DNA of 64,000 nucleotides from Rotaria sordida (Eukaryota > Rotifera > Eurotatoria > Philodinida > Philodinidae). The translations under genes were made by a program, and so were the position numbers. Positions 50,311 through 63,286 of the stretch are shown here, piece by piece; position 1 is the stretch's first letter; each line of letters starts with the position of its first letter. The stretch covers positions 158,079 through 222,078 of the forward strand of contig CAJNOL010000144.1 in NCBI GenBank assembly GCA_905250125.1. Direction: 5' to 3'. The notes beneath the pieces are model-generated. The model did no database searches. It saw nothing but the letters and a program-made list of their open reading frames with translations, and was not told the DNA's origin.

Positions 50311-51140
50311 ATGGCTACCACCAGTAAGGACTTATCAACAAATTTCTACAGTCCAACAACAGATGGTAATCTAGTTCGAAATTTTGAATCATTTACGTGT
50401 GTATGGCTTGATCAAACTATTGACCAAACAGATGAAAGTCGACTAGCAGAACAAGAACTTCGTCGAATAATTAATCATTTATTTACTTGTAATGATGAAA
50501 AACAATGTGAACAATACATTCAAGATGTCACTCAAGAAAAAGTCGTTCTAATTGTTTCGGGCAGATTAGGCCGATCCTTAGTACCTCATATTCATGATCT
50601 TCCACAATTATCAGCATGTTATGTCTTCTGTGCTCAAGAAAAACCACATAGAGAATGGGCTGATCATTATCCAAAGGTAATGAACTATTAGATTTTTTTT
50701 TCTCATCTAAACAGAATTGTTTTCGTCAGGTAAAAGGAGTATTTGTTGATCTGGATAAACTTATTAGAAAACTATCAGATGATCAAATCGATAGAGATAA
50801 ATTAGAAGAAAGTGCACAAATTTCAGTAATAAATCAACATTCTCAATCACTTGAAGAACGAAATGCAATTTATATGTGGTTTCAATTATATATTGAAGTA
50901 TTGCTTCGTATGCATCATAAATTAAGTGACCGAAAAGAACTTATTGATCTCTGTAAAAATACTTGCACAGGGAACGATTTTGAATTAAATATGATTAAGG
51001 AATTTGAAACAAAATATAAACCAGAAAATGCAATTTATTGGTATACACGCGAATCATGTTTATATAGAATGTTAAATAAAGCATTACGTTTTCAACATTT
51101 TGACACGGATTTGTATATCAAAGACGTCCAACTAAATTAA
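50311..51140 (+). CDS. N-terminal half of bdelloid ART-TPR family gene
   Basis: Two exons: 50311-50676 and 50730-51140 (53 bp intron, phase 0). They begin MATTSKDLSTNFYSPTTDG and include FTCVWLDQTID, EKVVLIVSGRLGR and IHDLPQLSACYVFC. The second exon gives WFQLYIEVLLRMHH, LIDLCKNTCTGNDFE and WYTRESCLYRMLNKALRFQH. This is the order of the N-terminal region that precedes the ADP-ribosyltransferase domain in a large bdelloid family. After FDT (about 51108) the frame leaves the family pattern and stops at 51140. The family sequence resumes at 52224. The half-protein has no catalytic residues. The N-terminal domain itself has no known function that I can name. Confidence 0.75.
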
Positions 51141-52232
51141 GAATAGCAGTTAAATACATACGAACGTTTATTACGATTCTTTTGGATTATCAGTACAATT
51201 TTCAAGTTAAGTTGGTTTTCAACAACATTTTTCAACAAGTATCTTTGCCAAAATAATGTCATATATTATTTATAGATGAATGAATCTTGTGACAAATATA
51301 TCTGTTTATTAGAAACTGGTAAAAGCTAGAACAGCTTGCAGAGATGCATCATTGTTAAAACTAAAGCATTGCCTACCGTACTGCAAATTTTCACCGAAAT
51401 TCAATTACATTCTGACGAGGAAAGTCCTTAAACTGATAAATCGCTTTTGAGTCGGGACTATATGCATTATGTGAATCCACATGAGCTATGAATCCCTGAA
51501 AACAGTTCGTGCCCTTAGCTTATTCCTATGAAGATATTGCATTTTTACGGTATTTTTTTAATAAATACGATGGTTCTTCTCCGGAACACCAGAAAAGCTA
51601 ATTGTCAAATTTCGACCCGAACTTTTGTGTCAGCATTGATCGCATTCCGCGGGTTCTGAACTCCTGGAGCTCTCGGAACTCAAGCAACGTTCGAAAGAAT
51701 GTGGGTATGATGTGAGTGTGGGTTGCAGTTTTGGTTCTCTCTACACTCACAGCTACACCCATATTTGAATATCTACAGAAACAATTGTACTGCATATTTG
51801 TCATTTCTGATATTCCGAATTTCCGAATATAAGACTTCACATTTGTGGCTAAGCAAAGCATGATGATGTGAATTTCGCTTGAAACACTAGAGTTGATCTG
51901 TTACCTAAGTTTCAACGAATTCTTGAGTTCTTAAAGTTGCTTGAGTTCTGTGAATGAAGTTGCACTTTTGGGAGTTCTATGAGTTTAGAATCCCATAATC
52001 TGGATACATCTCTTGATAAGTATTTTGTTACTTCTTGTCACTCACCAACTTCATGAACTTTTATCTAAGAGAAAAAAAATCAAAAAGTTGAATAAACAGA
52101 CTCTTTCTGAAAAACTTTTACGAACTAAACATTCAGAAACGAGAAGATCAATCAACGGTGGAGGCTTTTGAACTGGAAAAATTTGGTAGTAACAAATGAT
52201 TTTTATTCGAACGTTCATTATGGATGTTCTCT
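51108..52232. other. Sequence interrupting the ART-TPR gene
   Basis: About 1.1 kb between the two halves. The left break is near GACACG and the right break near TTATTTGCTTATCG. A GTATAT donor exists at 51116, but no AG lies between the last in-frame stop (52197-52199) and the resumption of homology, so a normal intron does not work. Inside are telomere-like GTGTGGG motifs (51699-51760) and an inverted pair of GAACTCAAGCAAC / GTTGCTTGAGTTC (about 51654-51950). No transposase or reverse transcriptase frame. Confidence 0.55.
51699..51760. repeat. Degenerate telomere-like repeat, inverted pair
   Basis: ATGTGGGTATGATGTGAGTG continuing to TGGG, then about 18 bases, then CTACACTCACAGCTACACCC. Same arrangement as the repeat at 49705 but more decayed. 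Confidence 0.45.
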
Positions 52233-53387
52233 ACTTTATTTGCTTATCGATTTTTTATTACTGATATTGCAAAACAATTAAAAAGTGAATATGAAAAATT
52301 AATTCGAACGAATCGTAGTTCGGAAAATATTTGTGTTTATCGAGGCCAAGCAATTGGAAATAATGAACTTGAACTAATGAAAAATAGTGTTGGAGAATTT
52401 TTATCGATGAATTCATTTTTTTCAACTAGTCTCAGTCGTTCAACTGCACTTAATTTTGCCCTCTTATTACCAATACTTAATAATTTTCAACAACGAATCT
52501 TATTTGAAATAACAATAGATTCAAAATTACAAACAAAACCATTTGCATATGTTAAAGAAATGAGTTATTATAAAAATGAGGATGAAGTTTTAATTATGCT
52601 TGGTGCATTTTTTCATATAGACAAAATTTCTCATGATAAAAAAAATAATATATGGATAGCTTATTTATCATTGGCTGAAGAAAGTGATTATCGTTTAAAA
52701 GATATATTTGCTCATATGAAAGAAAAAATTGGTGAACAAACAAATTTAGCATCATTAGGTAAAATTCTTTTTGAAATGGGAGAATATGAACAAGTTGAAA
52801 AATGTTATCAACATATGAAATATGATGCACAACTTGATCTTAGTGCTGCACATTCTGGATTAAGTAAAGCTGCTTTAGGTCAAAATGATCTTATTAAAGC
52901 AGCTAATTATGAACAACAAGCATTAGCTATAAAAACATCGATTTTACCAAAAAATCACCGAGATTTAGCAGTTTCTTACAGTCGATTAGGAAATATTTAT
53001 TGTAAACAAAATGATCATACTCAAGCTTTACAATATTTAAAACAAGCAATGAAAATTGAAGAAAAATTAGTTCCATTGGAACCTCTTATACTTGCTAAAA
53101 CTTATCAGAGAATAGCAACTACTTATGTTGGTTTAGATCGTTATACTTTAGCTTTAGAATATTATAAAAAAGCTTTAGAAATTAGACAAACATATTTACC
53201 TCCTATTGATAAGAGTATGGGTTCGATATATCACAAGATTGGAAAATTACATTATAAACAAAAGGAATTTACTGCAGCATTACAATATTATAAAGATGCA
53301 CTTGAAATTTACAAAAACATTTTACCACATAAACATCCAAGTATCGTTCAAATTGAAGAAGACATAAGCAAGTTCAAAAACAAATGA
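52224..53387 (+). CDS. Arginine-type ADP-ribosyltransferase domain with TPR repeats
   Basis: One exon of 387 residues. ART signatures of the R-S-E class are present: Arg40 in VYRGQ, FFSTS (67-69), and E119-D120-E121 in the ExE position typical of arginine-specific enzymes, followed by VLIMLG. After a linker (IWIAYLSLAEESDY), tetratricopeptide repeats run from about residue 170 to the end. The later ones have kinesin-light-chain-like spacing (AVSYSRLGNIYCKQNDHTQAL, ALEYYKKALEIR, ALQYYKDALEIYKNILPHKHP). The enzyme would transfer ADP-ribose from NAD+ to arginine on proteins; the TPRs would hold partners. ART genes of this type are strongly expanded in bdelloids. The ATG at 52224 lies just inside the conserved region (LFAYRFFITD), so as a stand-alone gene it lacks the usual N-terminal part, which is found 1.1 kb upstream. 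The reading frame itself is intact. Confidence 0.85.
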   Translation: MFSTLFAYRFFITDIAKQLKSEYEKLIRTNRSSENICVYRGQAIGNNELELMKNSVGEFLSMNSFFSTSLSRSTALNFALLLPILNNFQQRILFEITIDSKLQTKPFAYVKEMSYYKNEDEVLIMLGAFFHIDKISHDKKNNIWIAYLSLAEESDYRLKDIFAHMKEKIGEQTNLASLGKILFEMGEYEQVEKCYQHMKYDAQLDLSAAHSGLSKAALGQNDLIKAANYEQQALAIKTSILPKNHRDLAVSYSRLGNIYCKQNDHTQALQYLKQAMKIEEKLVPLEPLILAKTYQRIATTYVGLDRYTLALEYYKKALEIRQTYLPPIDKSMGSIYHKIGKLHYKQKEFTAALQYYKDALEIYKNILPHKHPSIVQIEEDISKFKNK

Positions 53388-56300
53388 AATAATAATTGAA
53401 TGCGAACGTTTTTTTTAAAATGTACTTTGAATCATCCATCATGTATTATGCAAATCATATAATTTTTAATTGTGAAGTGTGTTTCATAAAATAAACATAT
53501 ATAACAACAACGCTATAGCAATAATATTGTTTTTTTTTTCTTTTCCGTCTCTATCGTTCAAAACGAATTTCATTTCAACTTATACTTTAATAGTAAAAGC
53601 GATTTCAAAATTTATTTTTATCATCATAAATAATGCATATCTCTCTGTTGTTCGAAGAATATTTATTAGAATTATTTACTAATGAAAACAATTGATCCAT
53701 GTTGCACATTTATTCGCACTACCATCAGTTATCCTGGTATTCATAACAACCGATTGTAGCACTTACGACTTCCAATTTCAAATATAAACGATTGCAGGGT
53801 GTTTTCTATTTAATTTCGAATTATTTATTAGAAAGAATTCAAATTAATCGAGAGGAAAACAGTTTCAATACATATTTTATTAATAAAATTTTTTATAACG
53901 ACATCTAAAAATAAACTTTATCTCATAACTAGGGTGTGAGTCAAATATTCACTGACATACAGGCCCGAAACCACACCTACACCCATCACTACTCTATTCA
54001 TATCTACACATCGACCGACACCCACACGCATATCCAAATGCACGCGAACACTCACAATCTCCTATACTCATTGACACACTGCGTATGAACACTTCGCAAT
54101 CAACCCCATTTCATGAACGCTACTATCTCTGAAGGTCAAAATAAAATACTTATTTCTCTGAAGTCCTGACCTGCTTCAGAAAGTCTCTAGAACATCTTGT
54201 ATGTTTCCATAGCATCTCGTAATATTGCCACATACTCGATAGAAATTGTCCACTATGGAGTGTGGATGAAGCAAACACAGATACTGATATCCTCATTTCG
54301 AGGATATACACGTTCCACGCCCACACTCGATTGAGAAAACTCGTGTTTTGTGTTATGCTATATAAAAGACAAAATTTTCACTTGGATTCTTATGAAAAAT
54401 AAATTTCTTAAGTACAGTAAAATATTTAAGTTTTAATGACATCTTCAACTTTTCGATCAGAAAAGAAGAGCAGGGGGTATCCTTAGTTTTGTTCACACAG
54501 TTCTCATTCATTAAGAAGGATCATCGTTATCTGATTGAATTTGTCAATTATGACTGTTAATAATTTATTTTTCTTTCGATAGCTACTATTATTGTCCAAT
54601 TGTGTTTTTTTTCTGAGATATATCCACAAACACATGCACGTATTTTCATTTATGACACTATATATATATCTTTCGATACCTATTTTGAAATACTATCATC
54701 CATAGTTTCCATCTTTCGATTTCTAATGTTTTAAGTGTATGTAAATCAATATGCTATTGCTCATATTTTATTAAATAATGAAATAATAATAAGCAAAATA
54801 TTTGCGCACGAAGAAAATAATCTTTTAAATGTTCAAAAAATTTTGATTTATTATGAAAAAGTATGTAACCTATTTTCGAACAATTGCTTCGTGTTGTATT
54901 TCTTCTAAAATTGTGTGGAAACAACATCTATGGTTCCTCGTTCGTACCAATATCATCAAAGGAAAGAAAGAAAAAAAAAAGAAAAGATATACCTATAAAT
55001 CAAAGAATACCACCTCTATATATAACAAAAACGTTTTGAAGAAGATCAATTCTGACCGAAACGTCAATATTCATTTAATTTAATATAATATTATTCATTT
55101 TAATTTATTACTATTTATAATTTTATTAAATTTTAACATAATTATTATATAATTATATTGTATAAAATAAATTAATGATGTAGAAAGAGAATTTACATTG
55201 ATAAAATTGGAAAAAATAACCTCTCTAACGGAACTCAATATATTATTAATGTGAATAAATGCTTGTTCTATTTAAATTCTACATTAATCTATTGTTTTAT
55301 CTGCATATATTTCAGCTGAGCATTGTGTAATTCGTGCATCAGTTTTCTTGTCACCATCGATTGTTTAATAAAATCAATTCGTTTTACTCTCGTATACACT
55401 CAAGTTAATATCGAATTACTCGATGAGAATTTTATATGTTTTTAGTCTATTCTTGTCCAGTATCATACACCTTTCGTGATAATATGGGATATGAGCATGT
55501 TTGCAAAAACAAAATTAAATTCGATATAAACTCAAAACTATGATATTTCATCAACAAAATACAATTTAAATATTCCAACAACAAAAAGTTTGAGTTTGCA
55601 GTGTAATGTATGCTGTAACATCTTCGAACGTATTACCTTAGTGTGATTGTCCAATAGAGTATGCTACTTGAAACGAATATTAATAATTAGCTACTTGCGT
55701 TTGATATGGTACTATTTCTTTCTCCTTCAATATGGATAGATGCCGATGCAAGATGATCTTGCAACAATCATTTTTGATTTTGGATAAATTTAAGACTAAA
55801 AAAGATTAATATTCGTTTTTGCATTTTCTTGACTAAGTTGTGTAACTATTGATGTGTCAGCCATCCATCTGGCATTCTACTGACATTCCGTAGAAAAAGA
55901 GAATTTTCAATAAAAAAGAGATGCATTTTTTTGCTTCTGAAATTCGAACAAAAGCTACCACGGGATTTAAAAGTCAATAAATTAGAACGCTATTAATCTG
56001 AATTCAATATAGACTCGAAAAATTCGAAAGATGAAAGCGATTTTCAGTTGTTGACATTTGCAGTCGTGTTTTTTTTTCTACCGAGCTCAGAAAAAGAGAA
56101 CTACAAACAACAGACAAAAATGACGGGGTCTACTTCAAAAGTACTTGACTGTGATATCACTTTACCTGAATACTCGTAGATAAAGAAAATAAACAAAAAA
56201 AGACGTAATAGGGCGTACATATTTATGAAACAAGAAAATATCACAAATTCAATTCAAAATAAAGCTTTCAAAGTTTCTTTTCTGGAATCTATGACAAAAA

Positions 56301-58479
56301 TTTCTATCGCGCTATCGAAAGTCCTTCTTAGGAACACAACAATACTAATTCTGATCAATTATAAAGACTTAATATAACTCGGAATTCAATTAGAATTGAG
56401 TAATATACAAGAAAAATTGCACTGGAAAAAAATTTGAATCTTGAATACACTACGCTTTAGTTTTGATGATTTTTCATAAAATTCCTCTAAAAGTAGGGAA
56501 ACTGCATCTCTTTAAAGTTACATGACGTGGCGAGTTTTTACAAAATTTGTTAAAGTTTGCCACTAAGTCATCTTCAAGGTGACCAGAGATGCAGAACCTA
56601 TTGCTGCGTGCGAACGAGTATTTGGGAAACTTTTTTTTCTGACAAAATTTCGAGATCCTTATCGAGAAAAATCGTGTTTTATTGATTTGCTAACCGGCTA
56701 CGTCTTAGAAATGCTTTTCCCATCCAAGTAAATTTGATCACTTTGACGACAGATTCTGCAGTTCTGCAGCCGAGATTCTTGAAAATCGTGTTTAAGTTCA
56801 TACTCGAACCTGCCTTGTTGTTTCGCTCAAACATTTAATTTTTAAACTTTTATGTTTGCACGTGCATAAGTCTGTCACAATTAATTTTAGTATTTTTAAA
56901 TTTCGACTTCAATAAATATTGATTTTAGCTAATTCGATCAAATACCAAATCAAAATAATTTACTAAAAAATGTTTCGGACTGGAATTAGTATCTATTTGG
57001 TTCTCTCAAAGCATACTCAAGATCACTTTTCAACCTTGTTATTCACCTTATTGATTGAAAGTATATTGATCCATCCAAATAAGTCAACATTATCGACTAT
57101 TTTCCTTTAAAATCTAATTTTTCCCAAAAAAAGAGGTGGAGTGGGAAGCCTGATAAAACATATTGATCTTAGGTTAGATTACTTCCTATCAGCGTACTGT
57201 TTTAGAAATTCAAATCGTACATGAGAACTGTTTAAATAGATTAATCTTTTAAAGAGACTTTTTCAATACAATTTATTGTTATCAGAAGAACTTCTTAATA
57301 GTTCCTTGAGTCGAAATTATTACAGAATGGCGACAGGCTAATTCTGAATCGTGATAAAAGTGCATGTAATTACGCAGTAATAATGCGCACTCATATGCGA
57401 ACATCGGTGAAATAACATACGTGCTGATGTGCTAATGTCTGAGCTATATTTAGAATGACATATATAGAGATAAAAGCATGCACATGTTAATTATTTCAGC
57501 ATGCGAAAGAACACACAAATTCTTCTTTTTAAAAAATTTGCAAAGTAGTGTGTGAAAACTGCACATTCATATTCAAGAAAAATTTTCAAATGATCGAAAA
57601 AAACGAAGCTTATGTACAGAACACATATAAGCACGTAAAATTCATGTTTTCGTATAAGATTCAAATATATATACTATACTTTATTTAATAAGTTGAACTT
57701 TTGCATTATCTACGTCAATTCGAATTATGTTCAAAACTTTTTTATAGAATAATCCTGCAATAATTGCTGTACATACGTATATATTATTGTTAAAAAAAAA
57801 ACGTTTGAGAATTCGAAGATGTAAAATAAACAGGTCTTTTGAGTGATTATATGATGTGTTCGTAAAAGAGGAACACTAGTTTTAACGAACAATACGCAAC
57901 CACATTTCGATAAAAATCGATACATTTTTTTACTTTAATGACATATTCAAACTGATTGACGTGCTTTACACACACAGCATTGTGTGAGGGCGAGGACGCG
58001 GTGATAAAAAATGAAAATATTCTCAAATAAAAACAACCCTTGTAGAAGCCTATATATACACTACTAAATAATAAAATTTTGTGCATTAACACAAGATTAT
58101 TTTCATATTAGTTCTCGTAAACACATTTTTATACGTACATGTACAGTTTGACAAAGTCTTGAACATGATACGAGCATACACTGTTAATATTAGCAAGTAT
58201 TTAGTTATCTGTTGAACAATATTTATCTATATCTAGTGACATCTACTTGATAGTTCATTATTTATTTTATCATTTTATTTATTGAAACGTAAACAAATGT
58301 AAAAGCTATTTTAAAAAAACACTTGTTTAAAATGAATAAGAAATTTATTTTTCAATGGATTGATTTGAACAATCAATGGAATATATTATTGTCATCTTCT
58401 AATGATCCTCCTTTGTCCTCAGTAACACTTAATTTTAATATTGTTGACAATAATTATCTGGAGCTTCTAACAAATCGAA
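53388..58479. other. Gene-empty region, 5 kb
   Basis: AT-rich DNA without a supportable gene. Telomere-like CA-rich tracts lie at 53931-54330. Frames at 54853-55083, 57731-57925 and 57847-58092 are low-complexity or overlap, with no domain. Confidence 0.5.
53931..54330. repeat. Scattered C-strand telomere-like motifs
   Basis: It starts AGGGTGTGAG, then many ACACCC/ACACTC words (ACACCTACACCCATCAC, GACACCCACACGCATATCC), then GGAGTGTGGATG near 54257 and ACGCCCACACTCGATTG near 54317. Irregular, much decayed, with opposite strands represented at the two ends. Confidence 0.45.
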
Positions 58480-61400
58480 ATGAGTACAGCGGCTGAGATA
58501 AGTGTATCAGCAGCTAATGCTGGTGAATTAAATCAACCAAAACCTCGTTGGATGCCTTTAGAAGGAAATCCTGAAGTAAATTATTTCTATATTTATCACA
58601 TTTATTTATGAACTTCGTTTGTTTTTAGGTATTAAATAAATATCTAAAAAATTTAGGTGTAAAAAATGATGATTATGAATTTGTTGAAGTAATTGGATTT
58701 GATGAAGAACTTCTTGCTTTTGTTCCACAACCTGTCTGTGCTGTGCTTTTAGTTTTTCCTATAACTGAAGAAGTAGATTATTTAATTATTCATCTATTTA
58801 ATAATTTCAAATATTTTTTCTTTTTCTAGCATGAAAAACATCGTCGACACGAATTTGAAGAAGCAGCACAAACACCACCTGATTATTCTCAAGCTATTTA
58901 TTTTTTAAGACAAAGTGTTGGTAATGCATGTGGATCAATTGCAGTTGTTCATTCCATTGCAAATAATCTTGAAAAATTTCAACTTGATTGTTTGTTAATC
59001 ACAAAATAAAAATTATTTTTTTTTTGTTAAATTTTTTCATTTTTAGCACATAAAGCATTGGCTCACTTTTTGGAAACAACAAAATTAATGACACCTGAAC
59101 AACGAGCTGAACATTTAAAACATGCATTGGATATGGCAACTGCTAATGATGAAATAGCTGAAGAAGGTGACTCACGTGTATGTATATCAGAAAAGATTTA
59201 TCGAAAAAAATTTTTTTTTTATGATAAATATCATATTTTATTTCTATTCGAATTAGACAGTTTGAATTATTCTCTATAAAATATGATTGATAGAATTATT
59301 AATGAACTATTTCTAATTATGATTTAACTATTGGATAATACTTTTTTTTTTTTATTAATATAAAAGTTTTGTTAATTTTATTATTGATTTGTATTTATTT
59401 TAAAAATAGATTATTGATCGAGACGAACACGTTAATTTGCATTTTGTATGTTTCGTCAATGTTAATAATGAACTTTATGAATTAGATGGTCGACATCCAC
59501 ATCCAATTAAACATTCTGTTAAAATACATCCTGGACAACCACTTGATTTACTACGAGTAAGTCTATTTTGTAAGGTTTTTTTTCTAGAAAATTCTTTAGA
59601 GATAATAGATCATCTTGATATTATCATTTAGCATTATATATAAGATTAAATCAACAGATTGCATCATTAATTTAATAAAAAATTAATGAAAATACTTATC
59701 TCTTATTAGGATATTGTATTCTTTGTAATCAAAAAAATGAGTCTCATCTTTGTTGATAAAAGTTTCGACGAAGAGCATGCAAAAGAAAATTTTTACTAGA
59801 ATCATTCTAAGCAATTTTCATGTTTCCAAAATGAAATTAATAAATGTTCGATATTCAATATACGATCATTTGACTACTACAAAGAACACCGTTGGATAAG
59901 GCTGTAAATTTACGACTCTCTAGATTTCACTTTCAATAGAATAGAAAGATAGAATATGAAATTTTACACATTTATGTTTACTTATTTTGTTTTTTATTTA
60001 ATAGAAAAAAAATTCCCCAGGACTAAATAGTCTTAGAAGTCTATTATGTTTGAATGTTTCGGTTAATAACTCTATGACATCTATAATTTTTTCTTTTACA
60101 AACCCATTATGAAAAGTAAAAGCGTAGATCAAGGCAGTTTTTTTTTGTGCTCTACAAAATGACACCGTGATCACGCTTACCTTTAGATTTTCTGATAAGA
60201 TAATGCAGGGTCAAATGGATACCACATCGTATACGTTTGACGCTGTATTGTCTAAGAGAGAATCTAAAGGTAACCCTGATCATGATGTCATTTTGTGGAG
60301 CACAAAAAAAACTGCCTTGTTCTACTCTTTTACTTTTCATATTGGATTTGTAAACGAAAAAACTATAGATGTCATAGAGTTATTAATCAAAACACTCACA
60401 AGTAATAGACTTCTAAGATTACTTATTCTTCGAGAACTTTTTATATTGAATAAAAAAATAAAATACGTAGATGCAAATGTGTAGAATTTCATGTTCTATC
60501 CTATTGAAAATGAAAAGTTATTTAATTTTTAACAAGCTTTCACAATATCAGGTCATATCTTAATAAGTATAACGGTATCGAATAACAACCTGAAAATAAT
60601 ATTTGTTATAGAATTTGATCCTTGTTATAAAAATCGCAGTTTGGATCAGAATGAGAGCAATCAGATACTCGTCACCAGAATCAAACGAAAAAAATTTTTC
60701 AACCAAAGAAATTTTCGAACAAAAAATAAAAATAAAAGTTTTGATTAACTAACAATTCCATTTTGTTTAGATTTTGATGTTAATTTCAAATATATTTAGA
60801 TATGTGCATACTAATGAGTGTGTTCTATAGAGCTTGCTCATTTCTATCTGAAGATATCATTTGTTTTTGTGAAAATTAGGAATATAAGCGAGTTACGTTA
60901 TGGAATTTCATCAAAACTACAGATGGCTTTTGAATTTATTATCTTGATTCGTAGACATATAAAATTTCTACGAAGGCCATATGTTGACAGAGTACTTCAT
61001 ATCTAATTGATTAATAGCTAATTGATGAGGTTTTTTTTTTCTGTTGGTCGAATCTTGTTTGACAATATGTTCAACTAAAAAGATTTCACTTGTCTAGATC
61101 ATTCAATATTGCTCAGGAATAGAAATACTTTCATCACTTTTAAGTTTGAATCCTCTCTATGTGTAGATGATCATGTTGATTAGATCACTTGAATATATTG
61201 TCGAAGTAAAGAATTTTTCAAATTTTTTTTTTCTAAAATAGAATGTCATATTTCACTTCTTTCCTGAAAAAAAAAATATAAGAATTATAAATAGATAATT
61301 AATTACTAAGTTATTTACAGTTATGATTTATTCATGAACTATTCAAGTTATTCTCGTATTAAAGAGTCCATTATTTTGATTGATGCAATAAATTTCTAAC

Positions 61401-61545
61401 CTTGAAAGCATTTAGAAAATTAATTTCAAGATCTATTTTATTTTAATTTTTTTTTTAGAGTACGAAAGATGTTATATTAAAATTAATTGAACAAACTGGT
61501 GGAGATATTCGTTTTTCAATGTTGGCTTTGGCAAAAATAGCATGA
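58480..61545 (+). CDS. Ubiquitin C-terminal hydrolase L3-type
   Basis: Six exons: 58480-58575, 58629-58772, 58830-58989, 59047-59177, 59410-59556 and 61459-61545. The total is 765 nt, 254 residues, all phases consistent. It is a UCH (peptidase C12) cysteine protease that frees ubiquitin or NEDD8 from small C-terminal adducts in the cytosol. Catalytic residues: oxyanion Gln108, Cys114 in GNACGS, His188 in NLHFVCF and Asp203 in YELDGR. Other family marks: [20 protein letters not shown] at the N-terminus, [12 protein letters not shown], the crossover-loop region [13 protein letters not shown], and the final [11 protein letters not shown]. The length is slightly above the usual 230 because of an N-terminal extension ([16 protein letters not shown]) and a longer loop. 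The last intron (59557-61458, 1902 bp) is unusually long and carries a palindromic element. Confidence 0.95.
59925..60519. mobile_element. Palindromic (fold-back) element in UCHL3 intron
   Basis: Arms of roughly 285 bp, about 59925-60210 and 60232-60519. Matching words include TTAGAAGTCTATTA / TAATAGACTTCTAA, ACATCTATA / TATAGATGT, GGCAGTTTTTTTTTGTGCTC / GAGCACAAAAAAAACTGCC, and ACCTTTAGATT / AATCTAAAGGT. The centre is near 60222. Arm similarity is high (about 85-90% by eye). No target duplication was identified. The plus-strand frame 60167-60484 is part of the repeat, not a gene. Confidence 0.7.
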
Positions 61546-63286
61546 ATTAACAACAGCATTGTTTTTTGCTCTGCATGGTTTTTTTTTATTTACATTTTTT
61601 TGTAATTGAACCAATATGATTTCATCTAATAGATGTTTTTCATGCAAATATCCAAAGAAAGAAAAAAAAAAAAAACAAGATACTAATGAAGAAAACAAAT
61701 CATTGTAAAAAAATTCTAATGTATATTTTTCTGATTCTCAATAGAGTACCATTAAAATTTAAAGAATGTCTCTGTTGTTGAATTTCAATTAATAAAAAAA
61801 AGGCCATAAGTTTAGCAGCAAATGAAAGATGATCAATGAATTTACTTTTCAACTGAACAAGTTAGATTTAGCGATTCTTTACTAAATCATCTGTTTTTAC
61901 AATTTGTTGTTTTTTTTGTTATTAAAATCTAATGTTTATGCTTTTTGTGAATATATTTTAATGGATATACTTGAATTTATTACATAAACATTCATTCAGG
62001 ACATTTTTGCTTGAAAAACTTTGACACATTTCAATAAAGCGACCAGACAAAGAATATTCGTAGATGACATCAAATCCGTTTTATGATGAAAAATAAATAA
62101 CTTTTGAATGAACCTTAAAAAACATTAAATAATTTTATTTCTAATCAATAAAGATAGTTATTCATTAGAAATAGATTATCATTAGATAACATAAATATTC
62201 AGAGAAAATATTCAATTATTTTTCGATTAAGTACAAAGCAATTTATGAAAACATCCAATTTGAAATGATAACTATAGGAAATAAACGATTTCGATCAGAA
62301 ATGAGTTATGTTGGTGACTCCAATTGTTTCAAAATTATTAACTTCATATCATCAGATAAAATGAGCAAGAGAATTCTCACAATACATAGAATCACATTGA
62401 CTGACTTGTTTATCAATTCTAAGCTTTTAATACTTATTCTATTTATTTACTTTTTCATATGGTATATATTGATTAAAATGAAATTATAAATACGAGTCCA
62501 TAGTATACGTTTAGACGCTGTTCTTGTTTATTTTATCTTAATGAGATTTAAACAAATATTATCTTTTTTTTTTATTACAAATAAAAACAAAATGTTTGAT
62601 TTGACAACGAATGTAGAACTTATTCTGATTTGAACGACCATATAATTTTGCTCAAGGCAAAGTTAAAATAATTTGTTTCATTCTGCTCTGCGTCAGATAG
62701 AGTATTTTACCTTTTGAGCAACTCTGTGAAAAAGAATAATAAGTAATATGACTTTATTTTTATTATTCTTAGTCTGACATTCGTAATTTTATGTTAAATG
62801 ATGCCATTAGTTTTATTATTTGAATAGAAAATAGAAAATATAATTTTATAAAGAATTGTATTGTTTTCTTTGTTGTTTTAAATTATCATGGAAGAAAATT
62901 ACCAGCTGACAAAGATAATTTATTGATGATATCAACTAATACGAAGTAAACTTTTGTTTTCTTTTAAGTTGAATCTTGAATAAGAAATTGAAAGCATTGG
63001 TTAATAACGTTTTGTGTATTTGCTCAAACTTTTAAGTGTTCCTTTTACGATAAAGTGAAAAATGACGATTGCTTTTCTTTTAGCTTGTTTAAACTGCATT
63101 TAAATGAGCGAGTAGGCGTTGAAAAAAAAACGAGTAAAAAAAAAAATTTCGACAGTAAATAACAGTTATTACAAGCGTAAAATCAGTAGAATTTTATTTT
63201 TACTTGAAAATATAATCGACGACTTTTTTTGTTTTTACATTATAGGTTCTTGTGAAGATCTCAGTGTCTATTATACAGTGTGAAAT
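61546..63286. other. Intergenic region
   Basis: AT-rich with many A/T runs. A short frame at 62265-62489 with one hydrophobic end is not supported by anything else. A TTATAG acceptor at about 63244 upstream of the last gene may mark a 5' UTR intron or spliced-leader site. Confidence 0.5.

Noticed and set aside
60167..60484. 105-residue plus-strand frame in the UCHL3 intron
   Set aside because: Lies entirely within the palindromic element; its mirror frame exists on the other strand.
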